Source of the DNA: Bilabrum cf. latius
Taxonomy: Eukaryota; Bigyra: Bicosoecida; Bigyra; Bicosoecida
Length of the DNA stretch: 64,000 bases
Direction: 5' to 3'
NCBI GenBank assembly: GCA_965178125.1
Contig: OZ237735.1
Coordinates: forward strand, 930,001-994,000
Shown here: one piece after another, positions 44,601 through 55,500 of the stretch
Layout: each line of letters opens with the position of its first letter
Position numbering within the stretch: the first letter of the stretch is position 1
The notes under the pieces: model-generated
Database searches by the model: none
Told to the model about the DNA's origin: nothing
The model's input: only the letters and a program-made list of their open reading frames with translations
Position numbers and translations under genes: made by a program

Positions 44601-47600
44601 TCCCACAAGAGAAATATTTCCAGCCAGTCCGCTTGCAGCGCCACTTGCGATGGAGACTGACCCGCTCTCCAGCTCAGCACTCGCAGACCCAAGACTGACG
44701 TTGCCGCTGGCGCTTGAGTTTGATGCACCAGATAAAATGCCAACTGAACCTCCAGACCCGCCAGAGCTAGAACCAGCTTCTACACGAACAGAGCCGCCCG
44801 TTCCATGAGCAGCAGAACCAGCAACAACTTGCACACTTCCAGCAGCAGATTCGTGGAGGTGCGACAAGCCAGAGCTATTCCCAGCCTTGATACTTACGTG
44901 ACCTCCATTGCCATGGCTTGGGCTTAAACTAGATCCTGACTCTAGAGTTAGATCCCCAGCCTTAGAACCGTCCCCAGTTGAATCTCCGGAAGCAACACCA
45001 ACGGCTCCAGAAGACTCTCCGCGGCCACTGCCAATTCGTACCAAACCGCTGCCGGAGGTCTCTGAGCTGTTCCCCGTTTGGGCAATCAATGAACCACTTG
45101 GACCTTCTTCTGATCCAAGTCCAGTACGAATCTGAATATCTCCACTCTTGCCCTGCATCTGAGCACCATCGGGAGTCAGGACCTCAACATTTCCCGAGGA
45201 GCCCCCAACCTTGCCGCCGCCGCGCCCACCTGCCAGGCGAACAGTGCCACCTACTGAGGAAGAGGTGGTAGGCACAGCGCCCGCTTCAATGCGGACGTTT
45301 GCCCCAATATGAGAGAGACTTCTCGTCTTTCCCGCCCGAATTTCGATCTGCCCAGCAGACGCTGCAGCAGCTACGCCGGATCGGATCCCCACTGGGCCGC
45401 TACTACCGGCGGTTGAAAGGCCACTTTCGATGTCTATTGAACCAGACTCTCCGCGTGAGCCGCCATCTTGCGTTCTTATCCTAATTCTACCACTAGACTG
45501 CTGCCGCGAGGCTCCAGAAAAGATCGATACATCACCGCCAACACCCATGGTGGCATTGCCACCGGATATGGCAACTACTCCACCTTGGTCCAATCGGTGG
45601 CCTCCAAACGACTTGCCAGCTGAGATTTCGACGCTACCTCCGTCTCCTCCGTCGGCAAACAAGTCGCTGGTTCCATCACCCGCAGAAATTCGCACTGCTC
45701 CGCCTGACCCACCGTCAGCTGCGTCATCTCCAGCTCGCATTGACACTGATGCACCAAGTCCGCTTCTACCATCGCCAGCTGCAATGCCAATGCTTCCTCC
45801 GGCTGCATCGCTTGCACTTGATCCTGCTTGCAAGGCAATAGAGCCGGCATCGCCGCTCTGCGCACTTCCTGTCCGAATCTAGATACCTCCAGAGGACCCA
45901 GCGATCCCGGAATCGGCCGTGCTCATCTAAATGGGACCTGACGTGCCTCCAACTGATGCGCCAGAAGACACTAGTACGTTTCCACCGATTGCATCGGGAG
46001 ACGTAGACTTCGTGGTCCCTGCGGATAGCAAGAGAGACCCAGCGATCGGTGCATTCCCAGCGCCGACATTAATCGCCACGTCACCGGCCCGACCATTCGT
46101 AGAATCACCAGTTGAGATGGTGACGCTGCCAGAGTTGCCCAGATTGGACTTGCCGGTTCCAACCAGCACCGTGCCGCTAGCACCTCGAACACCTCCATCA
46201 GCGGTAAGCAGACCGACACTTCCAGAATCGCCTCGTCTCGATTCACCAGAGATCACGAGAGCATCGCCGCCGGCGCCTTCGTCAGCATCCCCACCCTCTA
46301 GGCTGGCATCACCTCCACGATCATTGTCCTGGCTGCGGCCGAGACTGGAGCCGCCGCGTACTACGACCCTGCCTCCGTCACCGCCATCTACAGTAGACGT
46401 TGACGACCCTTCGCCACCGGTGAGAAGTACGTCACCGCCGGCATACCCAGCGGCGGTAGACCTCCCACCATGCACCCTAACCCTCCCTCCATCGTTCTCA
46501 TCGCCATCTCCAACGGCAAGAAGGATATCCCCGCCAGAACCTCCCGCTGCGGGCCCGGACTGTAGGAGGATGTCGCCCGACTCTCCGTCAGACGACTAGC
46601 CCGTGCTGAGCACGACGTCACCTGAGACGCCCGAGGTGCCCGCATTGGCTGTTCCGATCCGCATAGACCCGCTGCTGCGGGAATCAGACGAGCCAGAAGA
46701 CAGCTCCAGCGAGCCACCGGCACCCCCGCGAGCAGATCCAGCAGCAATTCGAACGTGGCCTCCGGTGTCTGCTGGGTTCATTCCAAACGAGTCACCAGCG
46801 TCCAAAATAACATCACCGCCATCCCCGCCGTTCCCTGGATCCTGAGATGTTCCGTCCCCAGCACGAATGTGGACAGCACCGCCCTGGCCACCAGGTGAGG
46901 CTGTAGTTCCGGAAGCAATGGTAACCTGGCCACCATCGCCAGTGTCTCCGGCTCCAACTGAGACACGGACATCTCCACCAGCCCCACCCTGCGATGGACC
47001 TGACTCGATCGACACTGAACCTGATGGCCCATTTGAGGCGATACCACTCCGAGCAGAGATGCTTCCAGATGCGCCCGCGGCAGCGTCAGAAGAGCGGATC
47101 TGCAGGTCCCCTGAGGCCTGTCGGGAAGATGCCCCGGACTCGATCACCACCTGACCACCCCTGTCATTGGCAGATGATCCACCACGCAGAATAGCGTCAC
47201 CACCTGCACCACCTCCAGAGGCATCTCCACCTTCAAGCACGGCGCTTCCACCAGCCGCAGTCGCAGCTTGCCCGCTCGCAGCACCTCCGGACAGCACCAG
47301 CGGTCCTCCCGCGGCTCTAGTTCCCGATGCAGTCCCTCCAGTGACACTGGCAAGTCCGGCCTGCGACGCGAGATTGCCTGACGCTGACCCCGCATTGAGG
47401 CTCAGCCGAGATCCGTCTCCGGACTGCAAGCCGGTCTCGCCGACAGATATGTCTACAGAGCCTGCCTGGCCCTGCTAGGAGTGCCCCGTAGAGAGTGACA
47501 AGGATCCCGAACGACCACCTGGTGACTAGCTAGACCCAGAGCTGATAGTAACCTCTCCCGAGTTGCTGCTGGGCGACGCAGGACCGGCAGCTGCACTTCT

Positions 47601-50082
47601 GAGCACCAGCCTGCCTGATGAACTACCGCTGCCGGCACCGGCGCCGCTGGCAAGCTCTACAGACCCGCCGTCACCTGACAGGCTTTGGTCCAAGCTATCC
47701 CCAGCGCTGACAGTGACTGATCCTCCATTTCCAGATCCAGATGACCCTGACGATACCGACACATTGCCTGCAGCCCCATGCCTAGCATCTCCAGATTGGA
47801 GCACGACGTGTCCAGATGCAGCGCCGGACGCGGTGGCGCCACCAGATGAAACAGACACGGTCCCACTCGAGGCCGTCGCGTTGCCGCGAGTGCCACCATC
47901 GCTGGACGTCAGCACAACACTGCCGCTCGCTCCCATAACAGAACGCCCTGAAGCGACGCGAACGTTTCCGCCGGTTCCACCGACGGCCTCACCGCCCACA
48001 ACACTTACGTCGCCACCTGTGCTGGCCTCGCCTCCTCCGAGCCCACTGCCTCCTTGAAGCAAGAGCTTGCCCCCGGATCCTCCGCTGGAGGTCGCCCGCG
48101 AGGTTCCGTCTCCGCCAGTGATGGAGACTGCTCCTCCAGAAGCACCTGGAGCGGCGGCGATCCCACCGCTCACCGACACGGCAGCCCCATTGCTGGAGCT
48201 TCCTGACTCGCCGGGGCCGATGCTCACTGCCCCAGCCTGACCGTCAGTGGCTTGTCCTGTCGACAGATCCAGCGCGCCAGTTAGAGCATCTTGGCCGCTG
48301 GCGGACCCGGTGGAGAGCTGCACGTCCCCCGTCACCTGCCTGTCCTGTCCCGCGGCGGGGACCACGCGGCTGCTTGCGCTCGCAACCGACACACTGCCGG
48401 ACTGGCCAAGTTGCGATGCGCCAGACTGCAGCTGGATGTCGCCGCCATGTGCCTGGGGCGCCACCGCAGAGCCGGCCACCAGCACTGCGTCGCCTCCTCC
48501 CTCGATGGACTCCGAGGCACCGGCGCTCAGCCGAAGCTCCCCTCCCTTGCCCGCGCCGGTACCGTGGCTGCTGCCAGCAGCGATGGTGACATTGCCTGCG
48601 GTACCGTTTCTCGTACTGCCGCTCCCAACTAGTACGGAGCCGCTTGAGCCAGGCCCGTCCTGCTCTCCCGACTGCAGGGACGCATCGCCTGACCGGACGC
48701 CTCCTTGACCGGATCGCAGGAGCAGCCGGCCTCCAACGTACGTTCTAGATCTTCCACCGGAAACAAGAGCTTCTCCTCCGGTGCCATCTTCAGCAGCTCC
48801 GCCTGCCACGTGTACTGGGCCTCCCAGACCAGCGCCACCATGCGTGGCAAGTCCGCTGGATGCTCCTCCTTCGATGGATACCCTACCTCCAGAGCCCCGA
48901 TCAACGCTGGTACCAGATCCAGCTAGAATTGACACGCTGCCACCAGCACCTGCTGTTCCGCTGTCGTGGCCGCCCTGTATGGAAGCATCGTCGGCCGAGA
49001 CGACCTGCACTGTCTCGTCATTCGCAACTATTCCAAAGTCTTTGGCGGCTCCTCCGCTGTCCAAGGTGCTTCCCTTAGTTGTTAAGGAACCTCCTCCAAA
49101 CTTTGGGTCGCTGACAACGGAAAGATCTCCGACAACCTTGCTTACTGCGCTCGATAAATGGCAAATCAAACTCGCGGAATACAATGCAGTGCACGTCCCC
49201 GCCGCGTGGCCAGGTAAACTACCCTTGACGACTCACTCTGCACAAAGGTATCGGGGCATGGAACATCGAATACCGTGCCCCGACAGTTCGCTCCAAGGGC
49301 ATCAGAAACTGTCATGCAGCTGCTCTCTGATGCGCACCACGCGCACTCATCTTGGCCGGCGCAAGATTCGCACCCAAGCAGGGAGTACTCTTCGCACTCC
49401 GGCTTAACTGCGAATAGCCAAAACAAAACAAAGCATGTACATTGTATGCGACGTGCCTGGTTCGAAGTGTTTATCGTGCACTGACAGCAACAACTGCGAC
49501 TGGATTCTGACGCATCGACTCACTCGGGCATTCTTCATTGTCGGAAACAATATCGGGGCATTCGGCCTCATCCGCCTCATCTATGCACTACAATGTGGCG
49601 ATGCAAAATGTGCACCCCTCCTGTGTGCACGGACTGCAGGCCCCGACAGCATCCCTGCGACGCGAGAATAGCCACAACGAGAACCGAATCAGCTTACTTT
49701 TGAGTCATACTGGCCTGAAAACAAAACAGATTATCCTGAATTAACATTACCATGCCAATGTCACTGAATCTGGGCGAAAACTGGCCTCTTGAAGTGTTTC
49801 GACGCTTGAATCTGGCAGGCCGACACTCCGGGGATGGAATCAGAGTTCTGAAACCATGCTAGAGCTTATAGTCATCCGTAAACGAAGGCTACTAATTCAA
49901 CCGTAGTCTCAGCTGGATGCTTCTACCCGATTTATCCAGGAGTTTGTGTTCAATACGTTGCCTGTCTCACCAGTAGTCTCCGTCGATCGTGTGCTGAGAG
50001 CATGAGGTAGTCGCTACCGCTGTACCAGCTACCAGAATCAACAAACTGAAGTTGTACATTTTGCACAATTGGTGCTTGTACA
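1..50082 (-). CDS. Giant secreted PSI / SG-repeat / S74 protein, 3' end outside window
   Basis: From 49,144 to 1 one minus-strand frame is open except for 29 UAG codons, with no UAA or UGA: about 16,381 codons in a single exon. Upstream, spliced in phase, are exons 49,237-49,407 and 49,524-49,654 (Cys-rich PSI-like modules), a small exon ending at 49,698 with an ATG at 49,708, and a tentative first exon 49,971-50,082 with a hydrophobic leader. Downstream of the PSI part the protein is a 15-residue module, roughly [S/A]G-x-[V/I]-x-[I/V/L]-x-[S/T]G plus a Ser/Gly/Thr turn, repeated roughly a thousand times. An S74 self-cleaving chaperone domain lies at 41,232-41,561. S74 domains in phage tail fibres and MYRF drive trimerisation and then cut themselves; the modules probably form a beta-solenoid or fibre. 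A secreted or surface role is inferred from the leader and PSI modules. The frame is kept through every unit-length change. The join of the first exon to the next is unresolved, and whether S74 and the C-terminal repeats form one product needs transcript data. Confidence 0.82.
32666..48960 (-). repeat. Diverged 45-nt (15-residue) SG modules
   Basis: This stretch is the non-array part of the giant gene, interrupted only by the S74 domain. The same 15-residue module is present but each copy differs, for example SGDVLIRSGNSETGS and SGQVYLATGHTASGD. Alternating hydrophobic residues around x-V-x-I suggest one short beta-strand per module followed by a Gly/Ser turn; that fold is inference. Twenty-nine UAG codons fall here, mostly at variable positions of the module such as the residue after SG or between the two hydrophobic positions. 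At 32,665 the diverged modules run straight into the array's module SVGWLVLSAGESS, which shows that array and diverged part belong to one reading frame. Confidence 0.85.
41232..41561 (-). other. Peptidase S74 / intramolecular chaperone domain inside the giant protein
   Basis: The protein reads SPSDRRIKEDI, then a basic stretch (MLKLRVKRYRYTD), then VRGVIAQEVREVFPEYI and a final helix ending VAAMQSRHKR. This is the hallmark layout of the S74 auto-processing domain of phage endosialidase tails and MYRF-type proteins. The Ser of SDRRIK (codon 41,547-41,549) and the Lys five residues later (41,532-41,534) match the known Ser/Lys self-cleavage dyad with its S-x4-K spacing. Cleavage would occur just before that Ser and free the roughly 2,500-residue PSI/SG part from everything C-terminal. 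Usually the domain sits near the C terminus; here over 13,600 codons of repeat follow it in frame. Two UAGs (41,718 and 41,703) sit just upstream in the linker. Confidence 0.9.
49145..49236 (-). other. Intron of the giant gene (92 nt)
   Basis: GTGAGT donor at 49,236 and GCGCAG acceptor ending at 49,145, phase 1. It shifts from the PSI exon frame to the 49-kb repeat frame, giving DTFVQ-ISKVVGDL. Without splicing the PSI frame meets UGA at 49,166. Confidence 0.75.
49237..49407 (-). other. Exon with second PSI-like Cys-rich module
   Basis: The translation contains CESCAGQDECAWCASESSCM, then two more Cys at spacings like those of the plexin-semaphorin-integrin module (C-x2-C-x4-5-C-x-W-C). It is preceded by a CGCAG acceptor (intron 49,408-49,523) and followed by a GTGAGT donor (intron 49,145-49,236), both in phase 1. 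Joining gives an uninterrupted frame into the SG repeats, starting with residues ISKVVGDLSVVSD. PSI modules are typical of extracellular proteins and pair their Cys as disulfides. Confidence 0.75.
49408..49523 (-). other. Intron of the giant gene (116 nt)
   Basis: GTGAGT donor at 49,523 and TTCGCAG acceptor ending at 49,408, phase 1. It joins Cys-Pro of the first PSI exon to residues IKPECEEY of the second. The unspliced frame contains UAA. Confidence 0.7.
49524..49654 (-). other. Exon with first PSI-like Cys-rich module, includes a UAG
   Basis: The translation reads GACSPCTQEGCTFCIATL, a UAG at 49,588-49,590, then CIDEADEAECPD and EECP. The Cys spacing parallels that of the next exon, so the two modules look like a duplication. 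The UAG lies between the fourth and fifth Cys at a variable spot, which is hard to explain if UAG ended translation. The donor GTGAGT at 49,523 follows the same phase and the same Cys-Pro context as in the next exon. Confidence 0.7.
49655..49697 (-). other. Intron of the giant gene (43 nt)
   Basis: GTAAGC donor at 49,697 and CGCAG acceptor ending at 49,655 on the minus strand. Splicing joins CAA AA to G GAT GCT and carries the frame from an ATG at 49,708 into the first PSI module; unspliced, this frame meets UAA at once. It is shorter than the other introns seen here. Confidence 0.5.
49971..50082 (-). other. Tentative first exon of the giant gene: signal-peptide-like leader
   Basis: On the minus strand an ATG at 50,082 (a second one at 50,058) opens a frame with the hydrophobic core MYNFSLLILVAGTAVATTS, a good eukaryotic signal peptide ending in small residues. 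It is followed after about ten codons by a GTGAGA donor at 49,970. The PSI modules downstream call for such a leader. I could not choose the acceptor with certainty: one continuous UAG-containing frame begins after an AAG at about 49,918, while acceptors nearer 49,720 are possible. The alternative start is the ATG at 49,708. Confidence 0.45.
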
Positions 50083-50431
50083 TCTTGAGTCGCCTTCTAA
50101 TCGTCTGCAGAGCAACGGGAAGTTTGCGACTACTTTGGTGGTGCCACTTGCTCTCCCGGGCTTGGCTCGACGTCTGATACAGGTTCGAATCGATTTATCT
50201 CGCACAACCAATGGACGAAGTCAACTAGAGCAAATATTTTGTAGTATGTACTTGAAATGTCCTTATCTTATCTGCTGTTTGCACTAATGCCCTCAACGCA
50301 CACCTGCTCGGTCAAGAATCTGTAATAAACCAATTCACACGCTACTTTATGCAAGGAATCCTTGTCGGAATCTTGTGGCTCTGGGGCCGCTTAAACGTGT
50401 GAAATCACATGTTTGCGCAAAGAAATACTCC
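50083..50431. other. Intergenic, no gene seen
   Basis: About 350 bp between the stop of the ankyrin gene and the tentative start of the giant gene, both on the minus strand. It is less GC-rich than its right flank and should hold the ankyrin 3' UTR and the promoter of the giant gene. I see no clear TATA box, RNA gene or repeat. Confidence 0.5.
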
Positions 50432-52465
50432 TCAACCCAGCTTGCCTGACAATGCCTCTGCCCCGCGTGTCCGTCTACCGGGATTTGGCTCCGTACCGGG
50501 CCGCTGCGGCAATCTGGTCTCCTCCACGGATGAAGCCGCCAGCACAAGCACACCAAAGCAAGCAGACATCGCGGTCGTTGCTTTCTCTAGCGCTCCATCA
50601 ACAGGCCTCGATGACGTGCAGCTCAGGATTGCAAACCCGGGCTCCATCGGAGCCGGCAGGTGCACCGCCAGCTCCCCGGCCCCAACAACTGGATGACCGG
50701 CGTGCGTGGCACCATCTGAATCTGCATCGACGCGATCTCGACTTCCAGTCCGTGCCCCTGAGTCTGCACTACGCGTCGCTGCTGCCTTTCCAGCCCCTGT
50801 CCTGGACGGCCCCGGCAGGGGCAGCAGGCTCAGAACGTCTGTTGCCTAGCCCGCCACTGTTGGCACTGGAGCCGGCTTGGATTGCGAAGCAGAGCCAGCT
50901 CCCCGGTCCCGATCTTGCACCTCGCGCCCCGCATGCCCTCGGTGACTATTGTTCCCATGGACATGGGCACTTGCACTGCCGAGCGGTGCATCATGCTGCT
51001 CCTCGGGACCGGGACCGGCCCCACCGACCAGCCTCCCTCGCACGTGCGACAGCGCGTCGGCCTTGCCCACTGGGACCTCCCCGACGAACACCAGCGTAGC
51101 CGCCGCGGACAGAACGTCCGTCGCCACCGCCACAGGGAGGCACCCCTGAGTCGCTGCCGCCTGCAGCGAGCCGTCCTCCTTCGCCCTGGCGAGCACTTGC
51201 AACGAGACAGCCCCGCGGTCCTTGGGCCCCAGCCCGGCGCAGCCAAGAAGCCAAGCAAGCGCTGCAAGAGGGCGCTCGTGCCGGCACAACTAGCACATAT
51301 GCCTGCCGCGCACCCCGGCAGCTTCAAACCAGGCCAGCCAGGGAACAAATGCGGACGACCTGGGAAGGTCAGGCACAGGCTCCACCGTGCTCCAATCCGA
51401 AGGGGCGGGCCGCGGTCGCGTGCCTGGTCGTTGCTACTGCGCGCGGCTGTGTCTGTCGCCCACGGAAGCGCCCGTTCCCTCTTCTTGCCCGACACGGCGA
51501 TGCCCTTCCTCTACCAGTGGTCGCTCCGATCGGCCTGCTGGACCCGTGCCAGTGGGCGCGACGGGTCTTCGGAGGTCCTGTGATTCTGCGGCAGAGCTCC
51601 CTTCGGCTGCCCGTGGTGTGGTCGACAGCTGACCTTCGCTGGGTGGTTTCTCGCTACTCCTGAGTAGCAAAGCTCCGCTGGGATCGCTGGGATTCAGCTC
51701 AAGGAGCCTCAGCATCCACAGGCAGACGTCGTCCGCGGTCCACAGCCACAGTGGCTGTTGGAGCCTCGCGATGTCTCTCATGAGTCGACCGCGCCGGACC
51801 CCTGCGATGTCCATGGCTGCAACCTGGGACGGTGCATCGCTGGGATAGTGGGAACCGGTGGCCTGCGCCTCGATGCGGCGCCTGCGGTCCTGCTCTGCCT
51901 TCAACCGGTCGGCAGCGAGCCCCTCCAGCCGTCGAAGCACAAAAGAGCCTTCGATTCCTGGGACCGGAACCACATCATCAGCATGATCTAGTAGAGCAAT
52001 TAGCACTGGGTCGCCGTGAAGTCTTGCTTCGGCCCGGGGTGTCGTTCCTGAGTCTGCCAAGGCATCCGGGTCCGCGCCGTGCTGCAGAAGCACCCGGACT
52101 GTTTCCACCGAAGGCCTTAGACAAGCGAGCAGCAAAGGAGTCTGCCGTTTTCCATTGCGAACATCAGCGAGCGCACCAGCGCACAGCAAAACCCTGGCAC
52201 ACTCAGCGTGGCCCCGTCCACTCGCTAGGTGCAACGGACACTCGTGAAACTAATTCTCGCGGTTCACACTGGCACCGTTCGCTAACAAACGCTGCACTTC
52301 CGTAATACTACCCATGTATGCTGCTTGCCAAAGGTTGGAACATCGCTTAGTCTTCACAGCTGGCATGCTATTGGGCTTTGAAAACGTAGTTCGCAGTCGT
52401 CCCATTTGTGCCACAGTGCGCTGCAAATTGGTGGAAGGGTAGGGATGATGCAAGAATGCACTCAT
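50432..52465 (-). CDS. Ankyrin-repeat protein with long low-complexity tail
   Basis: One minus frame of 677 codons from ATG at 52,465 to UGA at 50,432, read through four UAGs (52,250; 51,434; 51,290; 50,846). Residues about 44-165 are ankyrin repeats: NLWQAAYMGSITEVQRLL, then CPLHLASGRGHAECARVLL and TPLLLACLRPSVETVRVLL with QHGADPDA. The first UAG lies in the turn between two repeats (VNREN-UAG-FHECPLHLA), at the place where ordinary repeats carry a variable polar residue. Around residue 241 WTADDVCLWMLRLLEL resembles the start of a SAM domain, but the rest is not convincing. The last 370 residues are Ala/Gly/Pro/Arg-rich without a recognised domain, in a GC-rich region where several frames are open, so the tail is less certain than the ankyrin part. 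Ankyrin repeats mediate protein binding; the partner is unknown. It starts 61 bp from the divergent LRR gene. Confidence 0.7.
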
Positions 52466-52526
52466 TGCGGCGCGGTGCTGCTAAATTTGATATCATGCAT
52501 CCGGGAATACATTCATTGTATTACTA
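52466..52526. promoter_or_regulatory. Shared divergent promoter region (inferred)
   Basis: Only 61 bp separate the ATG of the ankyrin gene (minus) from the chosen ATG of the LRR gene (plus). The stretch is locally AT-rich compared with the coding flanks (AAATTTGATATCATG, then ATTCATTGTATTACT). No defined motif was recognised, and either gene could have an upstream non-coding exon that would change this picture. Confidence 0.35.
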
Positions 52527-55500
52527 ATGTCACTGCTAGCTGCCTCCTCTAGGGGATCACTGGCTCTCGATCGGTCCAGACGGGTGAGAATAGTCGTCGT
52601 GCAACGGCTACCGCACCAGCACCATTCCTGTACGCACAAGGGCTGCGGTCCAACATTTTTGATCCCGCAGGGCTTAGATTCTATTGATAGGATTGCTGAC
52701 TATATCACCTCGGCGAACTTTAGCTTCAACAAGCTCCAGCAGCTCCCAGTAGGACTCTAGGACTGTGGCAGCCTTGAGCGTCTAAATGTGTCCCACAACC
52801 GACTCAAGTCTCTTCTTGCTGACAATTCCCCGGTTTTGACGTATTTACCGCGGCTTCGCCACCTCGATGTGTCTGGCAATCCCTCGTTGACTGGATTCCG
52901 GCTTCTTGCGGGCCTAACTCGTTCGGGTGGAAGCGCTGGAGCTCTGGAAGAGTTGTGGTGCGCTAGATGCGGCATTGGTCAAGAACCAGATGTTCACCGT
53001 AGTATTTCACATCTCTTGAAGTCCCTCTCGGCTCTGTCTGTTCTAGTTGTCGCTGACAACCCCGCGACAAGCTCAAGCCGAGCAGCTGCAGTCGATACAG
53101 CCTCAGTCATACTCTGCTCTGCTCCACAAATCCGAAAGCTGTGCGTAAGCTTTAGCGTACCTGGTACAAGCATACCTTTGGGCTCGAGTGCGGTAGCCGA
53201 TGCGACCAGAGTAGGCAAGCGTGAACCTGCAGCAGCAGCCGATGGCTGGATCAGCTCTGGCTTGGTCACAGTGACCGCTCGAATGCTATCTGCAGCCAAG
53301 GAACATCATGCACGTTTGATTGATAGCTCTGCACCAGATGGTACTGTACGAAGTGGGCTAAAGAAGCCGAGGAGTCGGTCCACTGTGCCATCAGTGTCGT
53401 CGAACCGAGCACCAGGTGCGTCTGCCGGCCAGAAGCAACAGGCCGAGCGGCAGGGTATAGTCTCACATTCCGGGCCAAAGACCACCCATGGACGGAAGCG
53501 AGAAGCAATATTGTAGCTCTCTGCGGCCGCAGTGGGGCAGTCGCCCGGCAGTGGACTACCACCCGCACACTCCGGGGGCTTGCCCGCAGCAGCAGAGTCC
53601 GCCCGGGTGGATGGTACGGAGCAAAGTGCAGGCAGAGATGATGCCCACGGGCCAGCCGGTGCCGAGATGCCAGCGCTAGCGATAGGTTATCAATCTTCAT
53701 CGACGGTGCGACCTTATCCCAAGCACCGGTACCGACCAGCTTCCACCGCAGAAGCGGTTCGAGTCGCCGCTAAGCAGACATTGCGAGAACTGAGCGCTGA
53801 TTCGAGCGCACCGGGCGCGGCACCCGGCAGCGAGATGGAGTCAGATGGCCGCCGATCCTTGGGCATACTTGGTTCGGTTGAGGCGGCACTAGCAGGCGGC
53901 TCATCCGCCGCAAAGCAATACAATGCGCGCCGCGCAAGGGCTGCCGCTGGACCCGCTCGGGCCCGCCGAGGCCCCAAGTCCGACTGCCTCGCACTTGCCA
54001 TTGCTGAGCTGGCCAAGCTGCAGCCACCCCCGCTGCCAAATGCATCAATGCCAGTCTCAGCTCCTAGCAAGCCAGCCAAACTGGTTCGGTTCGATGTTGC
54101 TGACTCAGAAGGATTCCGCGTAGCGACAGCAGGCGAAGACGGCACCATTCGGGCATTCGTGGAGGCAGCCACTGGACCCCATCTTGCCGGCAAATCCACG
54201 CACCATCGATCACCAGCCCCCGCGTCTCGAGAGATACAGTGTGTATCGGCAGAAATTGACCGCCAGCTGTCAGTGGCAGCCCACAAATCCGGTCTGATAT
54301 CAGATGTGGGCTCTCAGGGCCTCCGGCAGCTCAGCGCATCCGTGCCCTGGCCTGGAACTGCTTGTACCCCTGGAGTGGTGATGCAAAGGTACTTGCAGGC
54401 AGTCGGCGCGCTGCGGACTTCCAGGGCGGGAATAGCCTTGCGATGGACGGCCTCAGCACCCGGACGGCCGGCAATCGTGGCGCGGTTCTCCGGCCTGGGG
54501 CGTGGGTCAGTGGATGATCCCAGGTCTGGCTCATTGCTACTTCGCTCAGACGGTAGCGGTCAAGGCGAAGAGTTCTCAGTTGCTGGTACGAAGGCTTGTC
54601 GTGTCTGCCGGTGGGAACGAGGGGCTAAGGAACCTCAAGCATGCGTCGCAAGCCTACCGGGAGTACTATCTGGTAGCAGAAGGATGTTCTTGCTCAGCCC
54701 GGAGCTCGTCATGATGCACGACACCAGATCCTCCATTACAAGCGCATTTGTGTTTGGGTGGACGCGGGCACCGGCGCAGAGCTCCAGTGATGGCGCACAA
54801 AGCGATGACTGCGATCCTGTCCGGGAGAAGGGGCACGTGCACGCAGATATTGCACCTCTAGTTAGCAGCTGTGTGCGTGTAACGTCTGGATGGCAGGGCT
54901 GGAGTGCCGATTAGATCAAACTCAGCCCTGGCGAGGCTTCTGCCGTGTTTGTGGACGCGTGGGTGCAAAGCGTTGCGAGGCGACAGGCTGCGGCACAGGG
55001 AGCGCGACCCGCGAAGCTGGACCAGAGGCGTTCATCGGCTCGTAGTCTCAGTCCAATCTCTGTTCCAGGCAAGCGTCCAGTGAATGAACCGTTGCAGACA
55101 CGCGGCGAATAGCCGGTACGAAGACGTCGCGCTCAAGATTCGGGACCTGCTGCAGCAGCATCCCGCATTCGAGCGTATCGTAAAAAGCAAACGAGTATCG
55201 AGAAGCCGCCCCCGCGGAAAGGCCTTGCGTTTGGGCGGGCTGCAGAGGGGACACAAGGAGTGGCACCGTCTCGCAGACCAGCGGGCAGTGGCAGCCGGAG
55301 CGGGACTCGAGTGGCTGCCCGCACTTTTGGGGCGCGATCCCGGTAGGCTGCGCCGCACGGAAATCGTGCACCGCGAACCAGCAAGTCTCCCGGTCATTCT
55401 CAGGCAGCGGCCCCGGTGGGATCAACCTCGGCTGACGACGACATGGAACAGCTAGCTCGTATTCGTGGTGCTGTGCAGGGGTTGTTGAGCGGCCTGGGCT

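Noticed and set aside
33592-47478. Many plus-strand open frames of 60-310 codons rich in Pro, Glu and Ser.
   Set aside because: They mirror the minus-strand SG modules (Gly/Ser codons read backwards give Pro/Ala/Thr/Arg) and show no domain of their own.
33165-49144. The minus-strand repeat region read as a row of separate short genes or a decayed pseudogene.
   Set aside because: All pieces are in one frame, all interruptions are UAG, and module phase continues across each one. Decay would bring UAA, UGA and frameshifts.
49435-49671. Plus-strand frame with a PSI-like motif (KCLSCTDSNNCDW).
   Set aside because: It lies antisense to an intron and a PSI exon of the giant gene, lacks the remaining conserved residues, and is probably chance.
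50413-51583. Plus-strand and other minus-strand frames of about 220-230 codons in the GC-rich stretch.
   Set aside because: In GC-rich DNA several frames stay open by chance. Only one minus frame connects with the ankyrin repeats, and it is the longest once UAG is sense.
53714-54286. Minus-strand frame of 190 codons inside the LRR gene.
   Set aside because: It is antisense to a continuous plus frame that links to the LRR domain and has no recognisable motif.
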